The notes beneath the pieces are model-generated. The model worked only from the letters and a program-made list of their open reading frames with translations. It ran no database searches and was not told the DNA's origin. A stretch of 42,227 nucleotides of DNA from Marinitenerispora sediminis (GTDB lineage Bacteria > Actinomycetota > Actinomycetes > Streptosporangiales > Streptosporangiaceae): the NCBI RefSeq assembly GCF_003336425.1, contig NZ_QEIO01000035.1, positions 1-42,227 of the forward strand, written 5' to 3'. Below are positions 1 through 14,030 of this stretch, piece after piece. Made by a program: the position numbers and the translations under genes. How positions within the stretch are numbered: position 1 is the first letter of the stretch; each line of letters begins with the position of its first letter.

Positions 1-2
1 CC

Positions 3-1487
3 CCCGCCGCCCGCCAGCCCGGTGAGCTGCGCGACGAGTCCACCGGACCGGCGCCGCGGCCGGGCACCGGCGGCTATCCCGCCCACCGGCGCGGCGACGA
101 CCTCCTCGCCGGCCCCTCCGACAGCGATCCCCAGCGGCTCACCGATCCCGCCGTGCACGGCAGCAGCGGGTGGTTCGCCGACGAGCGGCGCCACGACCCG
201 CAGCCGCGCGAGGACCCCCGGTACCGGGGCTGGACCGAGCCCCCGCGGTGGGACGCCCCGAACCGCTGGGAGACCCCGGCCTGGGAGCAGCCCGGCGCCG
301 GGCATCCCGGCGCGCACCGCCCCGACCAGGCCGCGGGACCGGACGGGTGGAGCGGCACCGACCACGCCGGCGGCGGCACCGCGCGGCCGCCCGGACCGCT
401 GCCCGGCGCCGAGGACGGCGCCGACAGCGGCCAGCAGCCCGCCTCCACCGAGCCGGCCCGGCTGAACCCGAAGTACACGTTCGACACGTTCGTGATCGGC
501 TCCAGCAACCGGTTCGCCCATGCCGCGGCGGTGGCGGTGGCCGAGGCGCCGGCCAAGGCCTACAACCCGCTCTTCGTCTACGGCGGGTCCGGCCTGGGCA
601 AGACGCACCTCCTGCACGCCATCGGCCACTACACCCAGCGCCTCTACGACGGCGCCCGGGTGCGCTACGTCAGCTCCGAGGAGTTCACCAACGAGTTCAT
701 CAACTCGATCCGCGACGGCAAGGCCGACGGCTTCCGGCGGCGCTACCGCGACATCGACGTGCTCCTTGTGGACGACATCCAGTTCCTGGAGAACAAGGAG
801 CAGACGCAGGAGGAGTTCTTCCACACCTTCAACACGCTGCACAACTCCAACAAGCAGATCGTGATCTCCAGCGACCGGCCGCCGAAGCAGCTGGTCACCC
901 TCGAGGACCGGCTGCGCAACCGGTTCGAGTGGGGCCTCATCACCGACGTCCAGCCGCCGGAGCTGGAGACGCGGATCGCGATCCTCCGCAAGAAGGCCGC
1001 CCAGGAGGGTCTCGCCGCACCACCCGAGGTGCTGGAGTTCATCGCGAGCAAGATCTCCACGAACATCCGCGAGCTGGAGGGCGCCCTGATCCGGGTCACC
1101 GCGTTCGCCAGCCTGAACCGGCAGTCCGTGGACCTGCACCTCACCGGGATCGTCCTGAAGGACCTGATCCCCGACGACGAGGGCCCGGAGATCACGGCGT
1201 CGGCCATCATGGCGCAGACGGCGTCCTACTTCGGGCTGACCACGGACGACCTGTGCGGCACCTCGCGGTCCCGGGTGCTGGTGACCGCCCGCCAGATCGC
1301 CATGTACCTGTGCCGGGAGCTGACCGACCTCTCACTGCCCAAGATCGGCCAGCAGTTCGGACGCGACCACACCACCGTCATGCACGCCGACCGCAAGATC
1401 CGCTCGCTCATGGCGGAGCGCCGGTCGATATACAACCAGGTCACCGAGCTCACCAACCGCATCAAGCAGCAGTCGCGCAACGTCTGA
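3..1487 (+). CDS. dnaA: Chromosomal replication initiator DnaA (5' end outside window)
   Basis: The reading frame is open from the first complete codon at base 3, so the N-terminal DnaB/DciA-interacting domain lies upstream of the window. The first ~150 visible residues are Pro/Gly/Asp/Arg-rich, like the long, poorly conserved domain II linker of actinobacterial DnaA. The AAA+ domain III follows, with Walker [10 protein letters not shown] near base 583 and Walker [10 protein letters not shown] near 763. Domain IV has the DNA-binding signature [14 protein letters not shown] near 1360. DnaA binds the boxes in the adjacent origin and opens it in an ATP-dependent way. The ATG at 153 falls inside the linker and is not a credible start. 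A strong hairpin terminator follows 80 bases after the stop. Identification is secure; only the N-terminus is missing. Confidence 0.98.
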   Translation, partial: PAARQPGELRDESTGPAPRPGTGGYPAHRRGDDLLAGPSDSDPQRLTDPAVHGSSGWFADERRHDPQPREDPRYRGWTEPPRWDAPNRWETPAWEQPGAGHPGAHRPDQAAGPDGWSGTDHAGGGTARPPGPLPGAEDGADSGQQPASTEPARLNPKYTFDTFVIGSSNRFAHAAAVAVAEAPAKAYNPLFVYGGSGLGKTHLLHAIGHYTQRLYDGARVRYVSSEEFTNEFINSIRDGKADGFRRRYRDIDVLLVDDIQFLENKEQTQEEFFHTFNTLHNSNKQIVISSDRPPKQLVTLEDRLRNRFEWGLITDVQPPELETRIAILRKKAAQEGLAAPPEVLEFIASKISTNIRELEGALIRVTAFASLNRQSVDLHLTGIVLKDLIPDDEGPEITASAIMAQTASYFGLTTDDLCGTSRSRVLVTARQIAMYLCRELTDLSLPKIGQQFGRDHTTVMHADRKIRSLMAERRSIYNQVTELTNRIKQQSRNV

Positions 1488-1566
1488 TCCCGGCTCGCGG
1501 AATCCGCGGCCGGCCGGCCCTCCACGAGCCGACGCGCCCGGACGCACACCCGGTGCACAGCCACGT

Positions 1567-1599
1567 GGACGCGCCTTCTCCCCCGGGGAAGGCGCGTCC
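1567..1599 (+). terminator. Terminator of dnaA
   Basis: Perfect 12-bp inverted repeat (arm GGACGCGCCTTC) around a 9-base C/G loop, 80 bases after the dnaA stop. It has no clear U-tract, which is common for actinobacterial terminators. It separates dnaA transcription from the origin. Confidence 0.8.
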
Positions 1600-2259
1600 C
1601 GCTTTCCCCATGCCTGTGGATAACCCTGCGGATAACCGGGCTGGAGCTGTGGGAAACCTGTGGAGAGGATGTGCGGTCGCTGCCCGGTGATCCGATCACC
1701 CGATCACCGGCACTGTGCATAGCCGGTGGATAACCCGTGGATAACCGGTGGACGACCTGTGGATCGTCTGTGTGGACAGCGGCGCCGTCCACAGTCGCCC
1801 GAGTTTTCCCCAGCCGTCACCCACAGGGCCGGTGGACAAAAATCCGTGGGCCGACCTGCGAAAACACTGGTTATCCACATTATCCACAGCCCCTACTACT
1901 ACGACGCCTCCTATAGAGATCGATGGGGCTTGGAAATCAGGGTTGGGCCCTTTCTGTGGACAACTCGGCGCTCCTCGACCTCGAACGCTCACCCCGCGTT
2001 CGGACGACCGCACCGAGCCCCGACGGTCCCTCGGAGTTCGGGCCCTCTCGTCGACCAATCGGTGGCGGTGGGCAGCGGCTCCCGTGGAATCCGGGTACCG
2101 TGGGGAGCTGTCCCCTTGACGCATCCGGTGGCGGGACCCGACCGAGGGACCGCACACCCTGCGGTGCCGTGATCCGTACGCAGCCTGGATGTCCAGTGAT
2201 GACGCGGGGGTACGCCGTGCCCTCCGGGCCTGTAGTCCTTGAGGAAAGAGAGTCGGATA
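1600..2259. other. oriC: Chromosomal origin of replication (oriC), dnaA-dnaN intergenic region
   Basis: This non-coding region between dnaA and dnaN is rich in DnaA boxes of the type TTRTCCACA, on both strands. Clear copies are TGTGGATAA at 1615-1623, GGTGGATAA at 1725-1733, CGTGGATAA at 1736-1744, GGTGGACAA at 1831-1839, two abutting TTATCCACA at 1871-1888 and TGTGGACAA at 1955-1963. Further near-matches occur at 1627 and around 1758-1795. The stretch after the tandem pair (about 1889-1960) is relatively A/T-rich for this genome and could be the unwinding element. The location and box type match actinobacterial oriC. Bases 2000-2259 hold no clear boxes and should contain the dnaN promoter, which I could not pinpoint. 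Confidence 0.93.
1871..1888 (+). promoter_or_regulatory. Tandem perfect DnaA boxes
   Basis: Two consensus TTATCCACA boxes abut head-to-tail with no spacer, at 1871-1879 and 1880-1888. They are the best matches in oriC and sit next to the relatively A/T-rich stretch, where DnaA would assemble to melt DNA. Confidence 0.88.
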
Positions 2260-3399
2260 GTGAAGTTCCGGGTCGAACGTGACGTGCTCGCCGACGCCGT
2301 CGCCTGGACCGCTCGTACGCTGCCGGTCCGGCCTTCCGTTCCCGTCCTGGCTGGAATGCTGCTGGACGCCGGGGAGCACGACGGCCAGCACCGGCTGAAG
2401 CTCTCCAGCTTCGACTACGAGGTCTCCGCCCAGGTGTCGGTCGAGATCGATGTCGAGGAGCCCGGCACGACCCTCGTCTCGGGGCGGCTGCTGGCCGAGA
2501 TCACCCGGAACCTTCCGCCGCAGACGGTCGAGATCAGCACCGACGGCGCCAAGGTCGTGGTGGCCTGCGGCTCCGCGAAGTTCACCCTGCTGACGCTGCC
2601 GGTCGAGGACTACCCGACCCTGCCGGACATGCCGCAGCTCACCGGCTCGGTCGGCAGCGACGCGTTCGCCGCCGCCGTCAGCCAGGTGGCCGTCGCGGCC
2701 GGGCGGGACGACACACTGCCCATGCTCACCGGTGTCCGCGTCGAGATCGAGGGCGAGACCGTCACCCTCGCGTCCACCGACCGCTACCGGCTCGCTGTCC
2801 GGGAGCTCACCTGGAAGCCTGAGAACCCCGAGCTCTCGGCGGTCGCGCTCGTGCCGGCCAAGACCCTCGCCGACACCGCCAAGTCGCTCACGACGGGCGC
2901 CGAGGTCTCCATCGCGCTCTCCGCCGGCAAGACCGCCGAAGGCATGATCGGCTTCTCTGGCGGCGGCCGGCGCACCACCACGCGCCTGCTCGACGGGGAC
3001 TTCCCGAAGTACCGGGCGCTGCTCCCGGACACGTTCAACTCGGTCGCAGAGGTGCAGAAGTCGGAGTTCATCGAGGCGGTGAAGCGCGTCTCGCTGGTCG
3101 CGGAGCGCAACACCCCCCTCCGCCTGGCGTTCAGCGACGGCCAGCTGGTCCTGGAGGCGGGCACCGGCGACGAGGCCCAGGCGGTCGAGGTGCTCGAAGC
3201 CGGCCTCGAAGGCGACGACATCCAGATCGCCTTCAACTCCGCGTTCCTGCTCGACGGCCTGAACGCCATCGACTCCGACATCGCCCGCCTGCAGTTCACG
3301 ACCTCGACCAAGCCGGCGATCATCACCGGCAAGCCCGCCGAGGACGGCGCCGACGCGGACTACCGGTACCTGATCATGCCGGTCCGGCTGTCGAGCTGA
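2260..3399 (+). CDS. dnaN: DNA polymerase III sliding clamp (beta subunit)
   Basis: A 379-residue protein of normal length for the beta clamp, a dimeric ring that tethers DNA polymerase III to the template. It begins MKFRVERDVLADAVAW, the typical actinobacterial N-terminus, and ends DYRYLIMPVRLSS, the conserved C-terminal strand (MPVRL) next to the protein-binding pocket. I chose the GTG at 2260 because translation then begins at the conserved MKFRV and the purine-rich AGGAAAGAG at 2242-2250 is correctly spaced. An upstream in-frame ATG would add seven non-conserved residues and lose that ribosome-binding site. It lies between oriC and gnd, as in other high-GC actinobacteria. Confidence 0.98.
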   Translation: MKFRVERDVLADAVAWTARTLPVRPSVPVLAGMLLDAGEHDGQHRLKLSSFDYEVSAQVSVEIDVEEPGTTLVSGRLLAEITRNLPPQTVEISTDGAKVVVACGSAKFTLLTLPVEDYPTLPDMPQLTGSVGSDAFAAAVSQVAVAAGRDDTLPMLTGVRVEIEGETVTLASTDRYRLAVRELTWKPENPELSAVALVPAKTLADTAKSLTTGAEVSIALSAGKTAEGMIGFSGGGRRTTTRLLDGDFPKYRALLPDTFNSVAEVQKSEFIEAVKRVSLVAERNTPLRLAFSDGQLVLEAGTGDEAQAVEVLEAGLEGDDIQIAFNSAFLLDGLNAIDSDIARLQFTTSTKPAIITGKPAEDGADADYRYLIMPVRLSS

Positions 3400-3421
3400 G
3401 CCGATCGGCCGACACGTAGAT

Positions 3422-3430
3422 TTGTCCACA
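3422..3430 (+). promoter_or_regulatory. Isolated consensus DnaA box between dnaN and gnd
   Basis: TTGTCCACA, the actinobacterial DnaA-box consensus, lies 33 bases before the gnd start and outside the main oriC cluster. It could let DnaA influence gnd/recF transcription or titrate DnaA. A nine-base match could also be chance. Confidence 0.5.
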
Positions 3431-3462
3431 TGTCCACGGGCCGCACTGGGGGAGTCACGAGC

Positions 3463-4353
3463 ATGCAACTGGGTCTGATCGGCCTCGGCAAGATGGGCGG
3501 CAACATGGCCGCACGGCTTCGCGAGAAGGGGCACGAGGTGGTCGGTTACGACCGCTCCCCCGACCTCCGCGACGTCGACACGCTCGCCGAGCTCGTCGAG
3601 CGGCTGCCGGTCCCGCGCACCGTGTGGCTGATGGTCCCGGCCGGCAAGCCCACCACGGACACCATCGAGGAGCTCGCCGAACTGCTGGCGCCCGGAGACC
3701 TCGTCATCGAGGGCGGCAACTCCCACTACGTGGACGACCGCCGGCACGCCGGGCAGCTGAGCGCCAAGGGCATCCGCTACGTCGACGCGGGCGTCAGCGG
3801 CGGGGTCTGGGGCCGGCAGAACGGCTACGGCATCATGGTCGGCGGTGCCGCGGAGGACGTCGCGCACGCCAAGCCCATCTTCGACGCGCTCACCCCCGAC
3901 TCCGGAGGTGGCTACGTGCACGCCGGCGGGGTTGGTGCCGGACATTTCGTGAAGATGGTGCACAACGGCATCGAGTACGGCATGATGCAGGCCTTCGCGG
4001 AGGGCTACGAGCTCATGGCCGCCTCGGACGTCGTCGATGACGTCGCCGGTACCTTCGACAGCTGGCGCGAGGGCACCGTCGTGCGCTCGTGGCTCCTCGA
4101 CCTGCTCGTGCGGGCACTGGAGGAGGACCCGGAGCTGGAGGGCATCCGCGGCTACGCGCAGGACTCCGGGGAGGGGCGCTGGACGGTGCAGGCCGCCGTC
4201 GACCACGCGGTCCCAGCGCCGGTGATCACCGCGGCGCTGTTCGCCCGGTTCGCCTCGCGTCAGGACGACAGCCCGGCGATGAAGGTCGTCGCGGCGCTGC
4301 GCAACCAGTTCGGCGGGCACGCGGTGACCAAGAGCACCGGCGACTCCGCGTAG
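3463..4353 (+). CDS. gnd: 6-phosphogluconate dehydrogenase, decarboxylating (short form)
   Basis: A 296-residue member of the short 6-phosphogluconate dehydrogenase class, which oxidises and decarboxylates 6-phosphogluconate to ribulose 5-phosphate in the pentose phosphate pathway. The Rossmann motif is at the N-terminus (GLIGLGKMGGNMA). Substrate-site motifs follow in order: IEGGNSHYVDD, DAGVSGGVWG and GHFVKMVHNGIEYG with the catalytic Lys. Short enzymes of this class often use NAD, but the cofactor is not evident here. The start at 3463 places GGGGGAG (3447-3453) at good spacing; the ATG at 3430 would add an unconserved extension. gnd between dnaN and recF is a conserved actinobacterial arrangement. 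Confidence 0.95.
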   Translation: MQLGLIGLGKMGGNMAARLREKGHEVVGYDRSPDLRDVDTLAELVERLPVPRTVWLMVPAGKPTTDTIEELAELLAPGDLVIEGGNSHYVDDRRHAGQLSAKGIRYVDAGVSGGVWGRQNGYGIMVGGAAEDVAHAKPIFDALTPDSGGGYVHAGGVGAGHFVKMVHNGIEYGMMQAFAEGYELMAASDVVDDVAGTFDSWREGTVVRSWLLDLLVRALEEDPELEGIRGYAQDSGEGRWTVQAAVDHAVPAPVITAALFARFASRQDDSPAMKVVAALRNQFGGHAVTKSTGDSA

Positions 4354-4425
4354 TCGGCCGCGGGCCTGGCGGCGGGTTCTCCCGCCGCCCGACCGGACCG
4401 GCGTGCGGTTCGGCGCAAGAACTCC

Positions 4426-4475
4426 CCCCCCGTTTCGGGTGGTGTTTCACGTGAAACACCACCCGAAACGGGGGG
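4426..4475. other. parS: parS centromere site centred in a 50-bp perfect palindrome
   Basis: The centre of symmetry lies between 4450 and 4451, and pairing is perfect for 25 bases on each side. The core TGTTTCACGTGAAACA at 4443-4458 is the universal ParB-binding parS sequence. ParB loads here and spreads, and with ParA and SMC it segregates the new origin. parS sites cluster around oriC, and this one is about 2.5 kb from the DnaA boxes. As RNA the same element would form an extremely stable GC-capped hairpin after gnd, so it could also terminate gnd transcription before recF. Confidence 0.95.
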
Positions 4476-4532
4476 CCGCCCGCAGTGCCGGCCAGCATGC
4501 CGCCCCGCCCTTCGCCGACGATTGGAGGCCAG

Positions 4533-5666
4533 ATGTACGTCTCGCACCTGCAACTGGCCGACTACCGGTCCTACGAATCCGCGTACCTGGAGCTGGAACC
4601 CGGGATCAGCACGTTCGTGGGGCCGAACGGCCAGGGCAAGACGAACCTCGTCGAGGCCATCGGCTACGTGGCCACCCTTGGCAGCCACCGCGTGGCCACG
4701 GACGCCCCGCTGGTCCGGCGGGGGGCTGAACGCGCCATTGTCCGCGCGGCCGTGGTACGCGGCGACCAGCGCGCCCTGGTCGAACTGGAGATCACCCCCG
4801 GCCGGGCCAACCGCGCCCGGCTGAACCGCTCCCCGGTGCCCCGGCCCCGCGAGGTGCTCGGCGTCCTGCGCACCGTGCTCTTCGCCCCCGAGGACCTCGC
4901 CCTCGTGAAGGGCGACCCGGGCGAGCGCCGCCGCTTCCTGGACGAACTGCTGGTGGCCCGGGCGCCCCGCTTCGCCGGTGTCCGCTCCGACTACGAGCGG
5001 GTGCTCAAGCAGCGCAACGCCCTGCTGAAGTCGGCGTCGGCCCGGTACTTCCGGCAGCGCGCCGAGCCCGACCTGTCCACGCTGGACGTCTGGGACGAGC
5101 ACCTGGCCGCCGCCGGTGCGGAGCTGCTGGCCGCCCGCCTGGCCCTCGTCGCCGAACTCCAGCCGCTCGTCGCCAAGGCCTACGGCGAGCTCACGAGCTC
5201 CGGCGGGCCGCCCGCCCTGCACTACCGCAGCTCCGCCGCCCCGGACGAGGGCCACCTGCCGGCGGACCGCGCCGCTCTGGCCGAGCTGCTCCGCGGCGCG
5301 TTGTCCGAGGCGCGCCCCCAGGAGCTGCAGCGCGGGGTGAGCCTGACCGGACCGCACCGCGACGACCTCCAGCTGCGGCTGGCCGATCTCCCGGCGAAGG
5401 GGTACGCCAGCCAGGGGGAGGCGTGGTCCTACGCGCTCGCGCTCCGGCTGTCCGGCTTCGAGCTGCTGCGCGCCGACGGCGACGATCCCGTCCTCATCCT
5501 GGACGACGTCTTCGCCGAGCTCGACGCCGAGCGCCGGCGCCGGCTCGCCGAGCACGTGCGCACCGCGGAGCAGGTGCTGGTGAGCGCGGCCGTGCCCGGT
5601 GACGTGCCGGAAGAACTCGTGGGCACCCGGTTCCGGGTGGGCGAGGGCCGGGTGGAGCGTGAGTAG
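4533..5666 (+). CDS. recF: DNA replication/repair protein RecF
   Basis: A 377-residue SMC/ABC-like ATPase, normal for RecF, which helps load RecA at gaps with RecO and RecR. Visible features are the RecF N-terminus ([14 protein letters not shown]), Walker [10 protein letters not shown] at residues ~35-43, the signature region [11 protein letters not shown] and a Walker B/D-loop [11 protein letters not shown] near the C-terminus. ATG 4533 is preceded by TTGGAGG at 4522-4528. An in-frame ATG at 4485 would add 16 unconserved residues next to the palindrome. It follows the parS palindrome and overlaps dciA by 8 bases, so the two are probably co-translated. Confidence 0.97.
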   Translation: MYVSHLQLADYRSYESAYLELEPGISTFVGPNGQGKTNLVEAIGYVATLGSHRVATDAPLVRRGAERAIVRAAVVRGDQRALVELEITPGRANRARLNRSPVPRPREVLGVLRTVLFAPEDLALVKGDPGERRRFLDELLVARAPRFAGVRSDYERVLKQRNALLKSASARYFRQRAEPDLSTLDVWDEHLAAAGAELLAARLALVAELQPLVAKAYGELTSSGGPPALHYRSSAAPDEGHLPADRAALAELLRGALSEARPQELQRGVSLTGPHRDDLQLRLADLPAKGYASQGEAWSYALALRLSGFELLRADGDDPVLILDDVFAELDAERRRRLAEHVRTAEQVLVSAAVPGDVPEELVGTRFRVGEGRVERE

Positions 5667-6186
5667 CGCCGAGCGCCCGCAGGGGGAGGCCGCGGCGTCC
5701 GCTCACGGCGACCGTCCACAGGATGTGGACGGCGCGGCCGCGCCCACTGGGATCGAACTCGCCCGCCAGGCGCTCGCCCAGGCGCGCGCGGCCGCGAAGG
5801 AGCGCGGTGCCGCCCCGGGGGCCGCTCCGCGGCGGACCCGCCGCACCCCGCTCCGGTCCCGCCGCGAACCGCAGCTCTTCGGTGACGCGGTCCGGGCCTG
5901 GCTCGTCGAGCACGGCTGGCAGGAGCAGGTGGCGATCGGCGGGGTGTTCGGCCGGTGGACGGAGATCGTGGGTGAGTTCAACGCCCAGCACCTCCACCCG
6001 GTCAGCTACGAGGAGGGCGAGCTCGTCATCGCCGCCGACTCCCCCACCATGGCCGCGCACGCGCGGGCGATGGTCCGCGACCTGATGCGGCGGCTGAACG
6101 AGGAGCTGGGACACGGCACCGTGCGTTCGATCCGCGTCCAGGGGCCCGGCCGCAGCCGCTCCGCCGGCCCGCTGCGGGTCCGCTGA
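5659..6186 (+). CDS. dciA: DciA-type helicase loader (DUF721)
   Basis: A 175-residue protein in the recF-gyrB gap, the position of the mycobacterial DciA gene (Rv0004). DciA proteins replace DnaC/DnaI as loaders of the replicative helicase DnaB. The first ~70 residues are Ala/Arg-rich and look disordered. The DUF721 core starts near residue 75 ([18 protein letters not shown]) and includes the family signature GRWTEIVG. The GTG at 5659 overlaps the recF stop by 8 bases, and GGTGGAG (5652-5658) overlaps it as ribosome-binding site. Family assignment rests on the motif and the conserved context. Confidence 0.9.
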   Translation: MSSAERPQGEAAASAHGDRPQDVDGAAAPTGIELARQALAQARAAAKERGAAPGAAPRRTRRTPLRSRREPQLFGDAVRAWLVEHGWQEQVAIGGVFGRWTEIVGEFNAQHLHPVSYEEGELVIAADSPTMAAHARAMVRDLMRRLNEELGHGTVRSIRVQGPGRSRSAGPLRVR

Positions 6187-8532
<2,346 letters not shown>

Positions 8533-8592
8533 CGGCCTTCGCGAGGCACCTCGACGGCAGCGAACGACTCACCAGAAAAGGATCGACATCCC

Positions 8593-11172
<2,580 letters not shown>

Positions 11173-11210
11173 CCCTCCCCGCCCGCCGCCGTGAACGGGC
11201 CCGGACGGGC

Positions 11211-11235
11211 GAGGGGGACGCCGGTCGTCCCCCTC
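11211..11235 (+). terminator. Terminator of gyrBA
   Basis: Perfect 9-bp inverted repeat (GAGGGGGAC/GTCCCCCTC) with a 7-base loop, 38 bases after the gyrA stop and well before the next gene. Confidence 0.7.
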
Positions 11236-11371
11236 CCCGCCCCGGGCCCGCGGGCGTCCGGGTGCGCGGCCACAACCCACAGCAGCACCTGCCAACCGTC
11301 CGGTGGAGTACCGCCGTCTCACGGCTCTGCCGACCCGACCCGTAGATGGAAAGTCCAGCGGTAACGTGGCT

Positions 11372-11929
11372 ATGTCTGACAACGCACAAGGGGATTCCGC
11401 CGCCCGGGACCAGGCCGGCGCGGACCCCGACACGAGCACCGGCGGGCACGCGTCGGGCGCGCCGTCGGCCGACAGCGCTGAACAGGGTGATGCGACCATG
11501 ACGGCACCGGAGTCCAGGCCCGCTCCTGCCCCGGCGACGAAGAGCACAGGCAGCATGCGCAAGGCCCACCTCACCGTGAGCCGGGTCGAGCCGTGGTCGG
11601 TGATGAAGTTCAGCTTCGTCATCTCGCTGGTGTGCTTCATCATCCTGTTCGTCGCCGTGGCGGTGATCTACTTCGTCCTGTCGATGCTGGGCGTCTTCGA
11701 CGCCGTGACCGAGCTGATCACCTCCCTGACCGACGGGGGCGAGGGCGACGAACTCGCCCTGAACCCGGCGTCCTGGTTCTCCCCGGCCCGCGTCCTCGGC
11801 TACACGGGCCTGTTCGGCGCGCTGAACATCATGGTGATCACCGCGCTGGCCTTCGTCGGCGCGATCCTGTACAACCTCGCGTCCGACCTCGTGGGCGGCA
11901 TCGACGTCACCCTCAGCGAGTCCGAGTAA
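11372..11929 (+). CDS. DUF3566 transmembrane protein
   Basis: A 185-residue protein in the place of mycobacterial Rv0007, downstream of gyrA and upstream of tRNA-Ile. Residues 1-60 are polar, Ala/Asp/Ser-rich and probably a disordered cytoplasmic tail. The DUF3566 core starts near residue 63 (RKAHLTVSRVEPWSVMKFSF). There are two membrane helices, about residues 80-105 and 145-170, separated by a polar loop. The family is widespread next to gyrA in actinobacteria, but its function is unknown to me. The start is uncertain: ATG 11372 has no good Shine-Dalgarno, and in-frame GTGs at 11366 and 11303 are alternatives. Confidence 0.85.
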   Translation: MSDNAQGDSAARDQAGADPDTSTGGHASGAPSADSAEQGDATMTAPESRPAPAPATKSTGSMRKAHLTVSRVEPWSVMKFSFVISLVCFIILFVAVAVIYFVLSMLGVFDAVTELITSLTDGGEGDELALNPASWFSPARVLGYTGLFGALNIMVITALAFVGAILYNLASDLVGGIDVTLSESE

Positions 11930-11943
11930 CACCGCCGACGCCC

Positions 11944-11972
11944 CGGGCCCCCGCCACCTCGCCGGGGGCCCG
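11944..11972 (+). terminator. Terminator after the DUF3566 gene
   Basis: Perfect 10-bp inverted repeat CGGGCCCCCG/CGGGGGCCCG with a 9-base loop, 14 bases after the stop. Confidence 0.7.
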
Positions 11973-12110
11973 AGCACTGCCCGCCCCACGCTAGAATCGG
12001 TACCGGAGAGGGCGTCCAGCACACCCCTCCCCCACCACCGAGGGCCCTGCCCACCTCACCGAACCGGTTCGCCCCGGTAGGCGGAGTGCGATAGAGTCCC
12101 AGAGGTACGC

Positions 12111-12184
12111 GGGCGTATAGCTCAGTCGGTTAGAGCGCATCCCTGATAAGGATGAGGCCCCAGGTTCAAGTCCTGGTACGCCCA
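12111..12184 (+). tRNA. tRNA-Ile (anticodon GAT)
   Basis: The full cloverleaf can be drawn. The acceptor GGGCGTA pairs with TACGCCC, the D-stem is GCTC/GAGC, the anticodon stem is CATCC/GGATG with loop CTGATAA, and the T-stem is CCAGG/CCTGG with loop TTCAAGT. The discriminator base is A at 12184 and CCA is not encoded. The place after gyrA and DUF3566 is the conserved one for actinobacterial ileT. The tRNA-Ala gene that often follows is absent here. Confidence 0.98.
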
Positions 12185-12200
12185 CATAGCTGACCTGCGC

Positions 12201-12234
12201 GAAGGCCCCTGTCGGATGTCCGGCAGGGGCCTTC
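12201..12234 (+). terminator. Terminator of tRNA-Ile
   Basis: Hairpin with an 11-bp perfect outer stem (GAAGGCCCCTG/CAGGGGCCTTC), extended by four more pairs including one G-T, around loop ATGT. It lies 16 bases after the tRNA. Bases 12235-12486 beyond it hold no gene I can support. Confidence 0.85.
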
Positions 12235-12486
12235 GGCATTCAGCAGTGCGGGCAACCGGCGACGCGGCCGTTCTCGGGCGCTGTTCCCATTGCCACCGAA
12301 CCAGGGTCCGGCCAGCTGGCGGAAGATTTGCCGCTGTGTCTCCTCGTCGACAAGCGTGCGGATCTCCACGGCGACCGCGCGGCGCCGCCCCGGCATGCTT
12401 CGGCGGTGACGCCGTACAGGAGCGAGTCGACGGCTCGCGCTCGCCGCTCGGGTCGGGGTGACGGTGCGCCCCGATCCGTTCGCCGG

Positions 12487-13752
12487 CTACTCGATCAGCT
12501 CCACCACCGGGTGCTCTGCCGACGGCCCCTCGAACAGCTCGCCCGAGCCGTCGCGCAAATGCAGGTCGAAGAACGCCGTCAGGTACGCGCGCTGCGCCGC
12601 CAGGCTGCTGTCCGGGTCGGCCGTGCCGATGGAGCCGGCCAGGAGTTCCTCCTCGTTCTGGTCGCCGGTGGCGAGTTCCAGGGCGTCCGCGAGCTGTGGG
12701 AGCAGGACCTGGTAGTCGGTGAAGCTCATGTGCTCGCCGTCCGCCATGTAGAGGTCGCGCCGCCAGCCGGTGGAGCGGTCCCAGAAGGTGCGCCACTCCG
12801 GGGTGTCGAGGTGGTGGTGCGGCAGGTCGGCGTCGCCGCTGGTGCCGGCTCCCATCAGGAGGAAGGGGCGGTCGACGCCGGTCTCCGCGGCCTGGCCGTG
12901 GCGCGGCGGCATGCTGCCGTCCATGTTGACGCCGGCGTCGACGCGCGGGTCGGTGAGCATCGTCTCCGCGCTCGCGTAACCGCCCATCGAGTGGCCGAAC
13001 ATGCCGACCCGCGACAGATCGAGGGCGGCGGCGACGCCCTCCGGGACCGGGCGGCCGAGGGTGTCGGGGTTGTCGCCGGCTCGGAGTCCGGTGAGTGCGT
13101 CGAGCACGAACCCCATGTCGCGGACGCGCTCCCGCAGCGCTTCGGTCATGTCCACGTCGGACGCGGGGAACTCCATTCCGTCCGGTAGCTCGACCGGGGC
13201 CTGGAAGGTGTGGTCGACGGTCACCACCACGTAGCCGCGGCTCGCGAGTTCTTCGACCAGGGTGGTGCCCAGCATCCGGGACAGGCCGCCGCCGGGTGAG
13301 TACAGGAGTACGGGCAGGTCCGCCGCCCCTGGCGCGGCCGGAACACGGGTGCGCGCGTGGCTGCGGACGCCCGTGAAGTCGACGCTGTCCGCGGGGGCTC
13401 CGATCGCCTCGACCGACTGCTCGTAGAACGAGGCCAGGCCGCGCGGCAGGTAGGGCGTGCGCGGGCCGGACGCCCGCGGGTCCGCCGGGTACCAGACGCT
13501 GGCCATGACCTCGCGCGGGCCGCCGTCCTGCGACCACGGGTCGGGGCGGTTCCCGTCGACGAGGTGCAGGTCGAAGGTGCCCAGGCGGTGCGGACCGGTG
13601 GGGGCGGGCAGCGTCGGCGTGACGGTGTCCGGAGCGTGGCCGGCTCGGGCGGTGGCGGTCGGTAGCAGCAGGGCCGCGGTGGCGGCCACGAGGGCGGCGG
13701 CGGTGGCGGCCGCGGCCGCCCGTCGGCGGGGGTGCGGGTATCCGGAACACAT
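12487..13752 (-). CDS. Secreted alpha/beta hydrolase, PAF-acetylhydrolase-like
   Basis: A 421-residue predicted exported serine hydrolase. Residues 1-38 form a signal peptide: an Arg-rich start, an Ala/Leu/Val core and a small-residue cleavage region ending TARAGHA. The nucleophile elbow is GHSMGG, and an oxyanion-type loop YSPGGG lies earlier. A likely catalytic His sits in DGEHMSF. The strand order and the segment VLLYSPGGG, SRGYVVVTVDHTF, LSRVGMFGHSMGGYAS resemble platelet-activating factor acetylhydrolases, which cleave short or oxidised acyl esters. The real substrate is unknown. ATG 13752 was chosen because it puts the signal peptide at the N-terminus; another ATG at 13788 is possible. 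No clear Shine-Dalgarno is seen for either. It is downstream of the response regulator on the same strand, 278 bases away. Confidence 0.75.
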   Translation of the reverse strand: MCSGYPHPRRRAAAAATAAALVAATAALLLPTATARAGHAPDTVTPTLPAPTGPHRLGTFDLHLVDGNRPDPWSQDGGPREVMASVWYPADPRASGPRTPYLPRGLASFYEQSVEAIGAPADSVDFTGVRSHARTRVPAAPGAADLPVLLYSPGGGLSRMLGTTLVEELASRGYVVVTVDHTFQAPVELPDGMEFPASDVDMTEALRERVRDMGFVLDALTGLRAGDNPDTLGRPVPEGVAAALDLSRVGMFGHSMGGYASAETMLTDPRVDAGVNMDGSMPPRHGQAAETGVDRPFLLMGAGTSGDADLPHHHLDTPEWRTFWDRSTGWRRDLYMADGEHMSFTDYQVLLPQLADALELATGDQNEEELLAGSIGTADPDSSLAAQRAYLTAFFDLHLRDGSGELFEGPSAEHPVVELIE

Positions 13753-14030
13753 GGCCCCAGTCTTCGGCGGCGGCGCGGGGCGGGGCATCCGCCGTTCGGT
13801 GCCGGCCGGGCATGCCGAAAGCCATAGGGGGCGGGGGCGCTCGCCGTGCGGCGGGGCTCGGCCGTGCCGGCCCCCGCGGTCGTGTCCCACCTCGCGGCCG
13901 ACTCCCACCCCGCGGCTGGGCCGAGCCGGCCGCCGGCGGGCGCCGTGCTGCCCGCCGCCAGGGCGCCGCGCGGATCCGGGCGCCGCCGGCGGGGATGAGC
14001 TGGTTCGCACCGCCATGGGCCGTGCGGGTG

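Noticed and set aside
1696..4320. Very long open frames antisense to dnaN/gnd, gyrB, gyrA and the PEARL genes
   Set aside because: They mirror the G/C-rich third positions of real genes on the other strand and have no homology features or ribosome-binding sites.
12111..12184. tRNA-Ile as the attachment site of an integrated element
   Set aside because: No integrase gene and no repeat of the tRNA 3' end was seen in the window.
12166..12396. A 76-codon minus-strand frame after tRNA-Ile (LVDEETQRQIFRQLAGP...)
   Set aside because: It runs into the tRNA and its terminator and has no recognisable domain; at most a gene remnant.
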